Assembly: GCA_016647705.1 (NCBI GenBank)
Contig: CM028335.1
Coordinates: forward strand, 14,343,905 to 14,407,904
From: Eucommia ulmoides
Lineage: Eukaryota; Streptophyta; Magnoliopsida; Garryales; Eucommiaceae
DNA: 64,000 nt
Direction of reading: 5' to 3'
A program made the translations under genes and the position numbers. Of this stretch, positions 57,358 to 64,000 are shown piece by piece. Within the stretch, counting starts at the first letter, position 1. Each line of letters begins with the position of its first letter. The notes under the pieces are model-generated. The model had not been told where the DNA came from. It saw nothing but the letters and a program-made list of their open reading frames with translations, and made no database searches.

Positions 57358-58639
57358 CAAGTTATTTCATGGTTTTTTTTGCTTTTGGATAGAGATATTC
57401 AATATAGAAAGAGAATTATCAATTTGAATAAAGAAATTGAAATATAACACGATCTCATGTTATATTCAACACAAGACCGTGTTGAATATAACACGATAGG
57501 CGGTTGTCCCGAACTCGTCGTCCTAAATAAATATGAGAGAGAGAGAGAGAAAAAAAAAAAAAAGACTTTAGTCTATACCCCTGATGAATCGAACTTATGC
57601 TGAATATATTATTATTGTTGTTTTGATGACATGCAATGGATACGACGATTTAATAGAATTTGAAAAGCGTGAAAGTGAAATATAATATGAGGGATAAAAT
57701 CGTCACAAAAAGACAAAAAAAAATATTTTGTAACATGTTTTTTTTTTTTTTTTAAATTATATTTGATAATTTTGTTGTGAGAATTTGTTGGTAAGTGTCT
57801 CCATTAAATATTTCAACGGTACTAAGAGAAGTCCATTTCAATTGATTCCATACGTTATTACAAATTCTCTCAACCACCTTCTCTCTTTTCTATCGTGCTA
57901 TAATTAGTCAAAAGACAACACATCACTTGCTTTCTTCAAATGTGTCTACTATAACTAATTAACTAAATAAAAAGACCCAAGCTCAAAACATATCTAAATA
58001 GTAACGAACTTACTAATTCAAACAAGAATCTGACTTCTCACAACAAAACTAAATAGTGAACATATTGTTTTGACCTCTCTTTAGTGTTCGCAGAGTAAAA
58101 CAACATAAATTGTGATGCAATAAATAAAATACGAAAAAAAAATGTTGAGGTATATCCTATCAGATGAGAACATCAAATTTTTATTTTTTAAGAATTTTTT
58201 TAATTTTTTTATACGATAAAGTGCGTCTAGATCAACACTCATTTTGATTAATTATCTCTCTCGACGATCTTAAAGGCGCAACTCTGCACATTGATTTGGC
58301 AAAGTTAGGTTTAAATTCAAAATTTAATTCCTGAAGTGTTATCTAGGATAATCGAATTTTAGTTGATAAGAAAAGAGAGCATCAAACAAATTAATGTTGT
58401 TTGGAATCAAACACTTCCAATTATTATTATTTTTAAATAATTTAAAAAATTAATCAAAATCAAAATAGGGGAACAGAAAGTACTCTCACCTGCCCTCCTC
58501 CATGGACAATGATAGTTCTCACCATTTCCCTTTTTACAAACATATTAGAGTAAGATAGGATTATCTTGTTTGAAAAAGATCAAACATACAACAATGGAAA
58601 TTGTACTTTTCAGTTGCCAAGTGTATATAACTACCCATT
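57358..58639. other. AT-rich region without a recognised gene
   Basis: It includes a short GTTATATTCAACAC inverted pair (57460-57505), a GA run and A run (57537-57563) and, at about 58205-58370, a copy of the dispersed repeat also at 14812 and 61185 (GATAAAGTGCGTCTAGATC, TGATTAATTATCTC, AAATTCAAAATTTAATT). No credible open frame. Confidence 0.5.
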
Positions 58640-58675
58640 CCCCCCCCCCCCCCCCCCCCCCCCCCATTGAAATGC
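58640..58675 (+). repeat. (C)36 homopolymer
   Basis: Thirty-six consecutive C bases, the longest single-base C run in the window by far. The minus strand is a G run with four-strand (G-quadruplex) potential. Its true length may be uncertain because long homopolymers are hard to sequence. Confidence 0.95.
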
Positions 58676-61180
58676 ATATTTTTGATATGGAAGCATCAAC
58701 ATGTGGCTTAAAAAGTGTATGTGGCCCTTTTGGTATCAAAATCAAACCACCCTGGCTATCTTACATTTTGCCCTCCATGGGTTGTCTTTGCTTCCTTTCT
58801 ATGTAGGCCCTACTCTTTTTATTTTACATTTAAAAAAAATAAAAATAAATGCATATAAAATATTTTATTTTATATGTGTTTATATTGTTTCATTTTTATT
58901 TTAACCTAACATTATCAGTAACCTTTTGAGGTTCTATGTGGTAAAATTTTCTCCGTAAAAGTTGTTGTTTAAAAATGGTTAACACATAGAGTTGGTCTAG
59001 TCATAATTCACGTGTAAATTTCTTACTGAAATAGGGATTCTGTGTCAGAATTTCAAAGGTCGGAGATCAGAGTTCTTTGAGTGTCTTGTGGTCCACAATC
59101 AATTTTTTCAAAATCCGAGTTGAAGTTCCAAACTTGTACCTACACAAAAACCCACCAGGGTTGTGCCCGGTGAATTTCTTCCGACGTAAGAGTGAGAGCT
59201 TGAGGGATAAAAGCTCTAGTATGCTTCAAGCTGGTTGTTACGCATTACTTGGGAATACTTAAGTATTTATAGGCAAATAGCTCAATTAGCACCACAAGAT
59301 TAGGGGCTTGAGCACTGTTAATTACTTTAACTCAAATCGTGGCCATTGAGTTGGCACATGAGGATATTAGGCTTCTAGGTTTGGCCTTCCAACTCATCTA
59401 GGAGAGTCCATGGGATGAGATTTCAATTTGTGTTACAAGAAATTATATTATCAATCAATGTACATGTGATTGGATTAGGAGTTTTTGACTTTATCTATAC
59501 CATCTTGGTCCTTTCGGGAACACAAGATAGGGAGATCAGATAATATAACAATCATATCTGTGATGTTCTCCTGGTAAAATTCCTACCAACTACACACGAT
59601 TTTGATATGTGAGTAGACGTGACTCATGTTCCGAGAAAATGCCTTTGTGAAAAAATATTTTCTTATAGAAGAAAAAAAATCAAAATTATTTCAAATTTAA
59701 TTGGTTGATTGATTAGTAAATTAATTAATTAATTAATTTCACTATCCAGCTTTTCGTATGAACCTAATGGTTCACAAACAACAGAAAATAGAAGTTAAAA
59801 AAGTACTTGAAAGAAGAATGATTAGTAAAGCTAAACTTTAGGAAGTTCGTGAGCCGAAGTGAAAATATAGAAAGAATAAATCCAGGGTTTTGAACCCTAG
59901 ACATTTTTCCAATAATGGTTGCCCCCTGTGCTAGTTTTGGATTACCCCTTGTGTCTGATCATTCTTGTTTTAATTCTTTTTATCTTTGCATTATTGATTT
60001 AAATCTCACTATCACCTTGATTCAGATCAGATCTACCACAGTATCTTGAGATTAAAATATTATTCTTAGACCTTAAGAATAATTTTCTTTTTGAGTTTCC
60101 TGTGTGGATACTATTAGAGGCAAGCAAATTGTATTGCTCCTAAGAGAACCGCATCTCTATTGCTAGTAACTGATTAGATATAATCACTCATAGAAGGGCC
60201 TTCTCAAATCATGCATTGTGAACTCCCAATTTTGAGATTGAAGCATTGGAAGAGGTAATAAAATTAAGTATAATTTAATTTATGTTTGTTATATTAGTTT
60301 TATGTTGATATAGGTTGATCTAGTTTAGAGGAACATGATCATAATTGTGATTAAAAAAATTTATATTTCGTTGCATAAATCTCGTGTTTTTAATATACAG
60401 CTCCTTCCGCGGCGGCATTCCCAACAACAAAAACTGGGATCATTTTCTTCTTTTGGACCTCTAAAGCCCTGATAGATAGAGATTTCCCCAACATGTTTGG
60501 GAAAAAAAAAAGTTAGTGAAAAAAATAAGTTTGTGAAAACTTGAAATGCAGTGTTCAAGATTGCCTCATTCTTTGATTTCGTTGGTAGAATGAATAAATT
60601 AATCAATCGACCGTTCAAGATTGAGATTGATCTATTCCTCGTCTACTTCTCTCTCGGTTGTTGAGGTAGTCGAAGCCTCGAAGTACAAAGAAAACCAAAT
60701 TTGGGAGAAAAAATGAAACTCGAGCTGGGATGGAGGCCAAACGAATAAGTTCTCAACATCGGACTCTACTAGACTCAGTTTGGGCCCTAACTTCGGGATA
60801 TCTGCACAGAAAAAACATAGTATTTAAAATAAAGATAAGAAACATTTGAGAATAAAATTAGCCAAGAGTTGGATGGTTAGGACATACTCAAGACTCTCTA
60901 CCTGTGAGGGACTGAGGATTTTCTCCTCGTTGGTCGGGGATTCCCAATTCTCACGAATGTAGAACCATTTTATCTTCTACCCTTTGTTGTTGTCTAGGTA
61001 TCCGACAACGAGCTTGACCTGATTGGCTCAAGTACGAAAATGCCATCAACTATTGTCGGGTTTATATAAAAATGTGAGAAGGTATGGTATGTCGAATTAA
61101 TTCCGATTGGGAAGCACAATATAATAAATTCAATCATAACATTTTTACAAAACAAACTCATTCTTACCATAGAAATGATC
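58676..61180. other. 2.5-kb region without a recognised gene or transposon
   Basis: I see only short unmatched open frames, such as 59077-59262 (plus) and 60361-60618 (minus). A (TTAA)n-like stretch lies near 59708-59735. The style at 59050-59280 (mature-looking codon use, GAGAGCTTGAGGGATAAAAGC) might be an old gene or transposon edge but I cannot name it. Confidence 0.45.
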
Positions 61181-61184
61181 TGTT

Positions 61185-61345
61185 TTACGGTAAGGTGTTA
61201 TTCGGGTCAATTTAAATATATCTTGACTAATTACTTTTCAGGTAATCTGCAGCGCGCACTCTTTCACATCGATTGCTGTATTCAGAATTAAATTTAATAT
61301 TTAATTTCTAGAATATTGTTCATAAGAATCAAATTATGATTGACA
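61185..61345 (+). repeat. Dispersed repeat, third copy
   Basis: TTTTACGGTAAGGTGTTATT, then CTTGACTAATTACTT, TTTCACATCG and CAGAATTAAATTTAATATTT match the copy at 14812-14985 in order. It is followed by an A run (61348-61371). Class unknown. Confidence 0.65.
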
Positions 61346-61906
61346 GAAAAAAAAAAAAAAAAAAAAAAAAAAGTAATAAACATCTCATTTTGTTGACTAG
61401 ACTAACATTTAGGGGGGTGGAAATGAATATTTATTGGATGTCAATAACCTTACCCCTACAAAAATTCAAAATTCACATTGAATATTTTGGTCCCAGTGAG
61501 TAGTCAATTGGGACTGACAATCCATAAAAACGATTATTAAAAATAAAATTCAGAGTATTAAATGAGGTTATAATTTCCCTTCTTGTTGAGGACCCCTTTT
61601 ACGAGTAGTGTGTAGTTACTCATTGGGTCACGCCCCAATTTAAAGGCCTTAAATCACCCACGCACTAAAAATGGTCATAATTATGAAGTGAAATGGTTTT
61701 CTTGGGAAATGAAGGCCACATTAAATGGGTCATTAGTAGGACAATGACCCCTACTACCTCCCAATATAAAATAATAATTGGCTCCTTTCAATACAATGCT
61801 TAAGACAATAAAAGTCTGCAGAAAAAAAACGGCATTTATAGATGTCATTAATGCATTAAATCATTATACAAATTTGAATCTCTCGATTTACGTCTCCACC
61901 AAAAGG
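61346..61906. other. Spacer, no gene recognised
   Basis: AT-rich. A TTGGGTCACGCCCCAA inverted repeat lies at about 61624-61639. It ends with CCAAAAGG, the left target duplication of the next element. Confidence 0.45.
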
Positions 61907-62391
61907 TGGGGGTGCTCATAAGCTTCGGGTTTCGTCCTGCCCGAGTGGTCCGACCCATTTTTTTTAAGACTTAGATTTAGGCTTTGAACTCATGGATAAA
62001 GCTTGGGTTTAGGTGTTGAGACCCGATCAATTTTAGAACCGGACTTTGGTAAGGCCAAAAAATTTTAGGCTAACCTGGCCCAGCCTGAAAAATAATTAAA
62101 ATATATATATATATACACATATACACATTATACATATAAGATAACCCTAATTTTAATATTTCTTATGAGTATGGCATTGTAATTGTTGTATTTATTTTTT
62201 TAATTAAAAAAATTATAGGACCGGGGGCTCTAGATTTTTTTATAGGGTCAAGTTTTGGGCTTAGGGTTTTTTTTATAGAGTCAAACTTGGGCATAAAATT
62301 AATGCCCAACCATAGGGCCGGGACGGGTTCGGGCATATCAATTTTTTGTAATTCCCTAGTCTAAACCCGGGCCGGTCCATGACCATCCTTA
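61907..62391. mobile_element. hAT-type MITE
   Basis: It is 485 bases, flanked by the 8-base duplication CCAAAAGG (61899-61906 and 62392-62399), as expected for hAT elements. The left tip TGGGGGTGCTCAT pairs with the right tip ATGACCATCCTTA. The body has CCCGGGCCGG and GGGTTCGGGC words typical of this MITE style. It has no coding capacity. Confidence 0.83.
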
Positions 62392-62639
62392 CCAAAAGGT
62401 GTCATCTATCTTTCTTATGAATTTGCCCAAAACACACACGTTTCATGTCATTTAAAAAAAAATAAAAAAAATGTTTAGCTCTAGTTTTAGACACTCCTCC
62501 TCTAATTTTAGACACTCCCTCTCAATAGGACTTTTAATAAGAGCAGATTATTATTTAGCCATTTCTCAAAATATTGTTGTCATTTATTGTAATGAAGAAC
62601 CTACTTACCCTTCTACATATAGTGAAAAAACCTTAATCC

Positions 62640-63830
62640 TACATTTCATTTTTCATTTTTCATTTTTCATTTTTAACTAAGGTTCTCTTTTCTCTCTCTC
62701 TCTCAGTTAAACCATCACCACGAAACCAACTTGTCTTCTCTTCTCTCTCTCGCTCAGCCGAATTGTCACTGCCGCTCAAAAAATCAGGTAAATTCATTCC
62801 GTGTCACCACCGCTCATCGCCATCACCACTGTTAACCTCTCTCTTAGTCGAACCATCCCCACCGTCGTGTCACCACCGCCCATCTCTCTCTTCTCTCGCT
62901 CTTTTAGCCGCGAACCTTCACCGTTAGCGTCGTCGCCACTATTGTGTGTGTATATATATGTATATAAAGAAAGAGAAAGAGATGTAGATTTTTTCAGATT
63001 AGGTGAATGTTTGTTTGGAATTTTAGGGATCTCATGGTGAATGTTATTTTTACGGTGTCTATTTTTTAGATCTTTGAGGTGAATATCCTGAATGTTAATT
63101 CTAAATCTCATTTTTATGAATCTTCATTCCAAATCTCGTTTTTATGAATCTTCATACTGTTCTGTGTTAATTTTGTTTGGGTGATTTTTGGTGAATGTTC
63201 GTTGTGTTTAGTGAACGTTCATATCTGTTTTGATTTACTTGGTTCTTGTTGATTTTGGTAGAGTTTTTTATTTATTTGTGAATGTTATTTTGTTGATTTA
63301 ACCTGTTCTTTGTAAATGTTCATATCGGGTTTTTTTTTATGAGAAAATATTCGTTGTGATTTGGTGAATATTCATATCGGTTCAGATTTGTTTTGAATTT
63401 TGTTGATTTTGGTAGAGTTATTATTTATTTGCTGTGAATGTTATTCTCTTTGTTGATTTTTTGTTGTTGTCTATGAATATTCATATCGATTTTTATTTTG
63501 TGTGAAAGTTCGTTGTGGTTTGATAAACGAAAAATAGAGAGAACGTGTAAACATAACAAAAAACGTAATTGTTCACATAAAATTATGAACATTAACCATA
63601 GCAAAATCAGCCCAAACATGTATTAAAATATTTTTAAAATAAAAAAAAAATAAAGAAAGTGAATATTCCCAAATTGTTGTATTCTACAAAAATGACATTT
63701 TATGTAAATTATGGAAAGAAGATGATAAAAAAATATGAGACTATTTTCTATGGACTAAAAACTTTATTATACTAGTGAGAGATCTATTTAATTAATTAGT
63801 TGTATTTTTTTGAAGGACTAAATAATAAAA
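62640..63830 (+). repeat. Unclassified dispersed repeat, copy 2
   Basis: It is colinear with 16210-17300 (see that entry): a CT- and CACCACC-rich start, many GTGAATGTTCATATCGG-type phrases, CCCAAACATGTATTAAA at about 63612, ACATTTTATGTAAATTAT at about 63693, and CTATGGACTAAAAAC near 63750. It begins after a short (TTTTCA)n run at 62646-62670. The last 170 bases of the window are plain AT-rich sequence. Confidence 0.6.
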
Positions 63831-64000
63831 ACCCCTTTAAAAAAATATGGGTCAATCACTCATCATATTGGTCAAACATTGCTTAATTTTTTATAAATTA
63901 AAAATTAATAAAAAAATTATTAATATTAGCTTTACTAATTTAAAAAATAATTAAAAACTAAAATGCATAAATATCCATTAATTTTTTTTTATTATATTTA

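Noticed and set aside
60361..60618. An 85-residue minus-strand protein
   Set aside because: No recognisable motif, no promoter or neighbour support; length is expected by chance in AT-rich DNA of this size.

Overview
This is nuclear DNA of a flowering plant, most likely a eudicot: AT-rich, full of Ty3/gypsy and Ty1/copia LTR retrotransposons, MITEs and a tRNA-derived SINE, with one intact plant-specific gene (an OVATE family protein) and two fragments of plant nuclear genes for plastid proteins (a THA8-type protein and acetolactate synthase). It reads as heterochromatic or intergenic sequence built by repeated nested insertion. Apart from the OVATE gene, every open frame I recognise is a broken transposon protein or a gene fragment.

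Layout. 1-9753: a Ty3/gypsy element of the Tekay/Del chromovirus type (called Gypsy-A here). Its 5' LTR is cut by the window edge; gag-pol is complete in domain order but carries stops and a frameshift. It sits inside the 5' LTR of a copia element (Copia-A, to about 14363) that has lost the rest of that LTR, gag, protease and half of the RT. 14364-19635: the least transposon-dense part, with the OVATE gene at 15303-15767, a SINE, a truncated THA8-like fragment and a degenerate tandem repeat. 19636-33476: two abutting foldback elements. The second was split by a gypsy LTR that is now solo (5-bp target duplication GGTGA), and that LTR was split by a full-length reverse-oriented gypsy element (Gypsy-R, target duplication GTTTG), giving three levels of nesting. 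33500-34545: two MITEs. 34785-38654: a Tnt1/Tork-like copia element (Copia-B) with an abnormal, inverted left end but a matching target duplication GTAAA. 39472-47717: a third copia element (Copia-C) that begins with a head-to-head LTR pair and has been split by a solo LTR of the Copia-A family (AATAT) and by a 2.25-kb LTR-type insertion (CCTTA). 50080-51085: a short copia-derived element. 51268-56477: a non-coding Athila/Tat-type element with three tandem primer-binding sites. 56500-64000: an acetolactate synthase fragment, a 36-base C run, a hAT-type MITE and dispersed repeats.

How the parts relate. Gypsy-A, the solo LTR and Gypsy-R belong to one LTR family; their termini, leader and a conserved LTR block match. 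Only Gypsy-A keeps a readable pol, and Gypsy-R carries faint pol relics between fairly similar LTRs, so it was probably copied by proteins supplied in trans. Copia-A and the solo LTR at 40481-42738 are likewise two members of one family. No bacterial, phage or CRISPR-type system is present. The most unusual signals are a hypervariable short-repeat site at one fixed position of the gypsy LTRs, the triplicated primer-binding site, and the inverted termini of two copia elements. Boundaries, target duplications and homology calls were made by eye.
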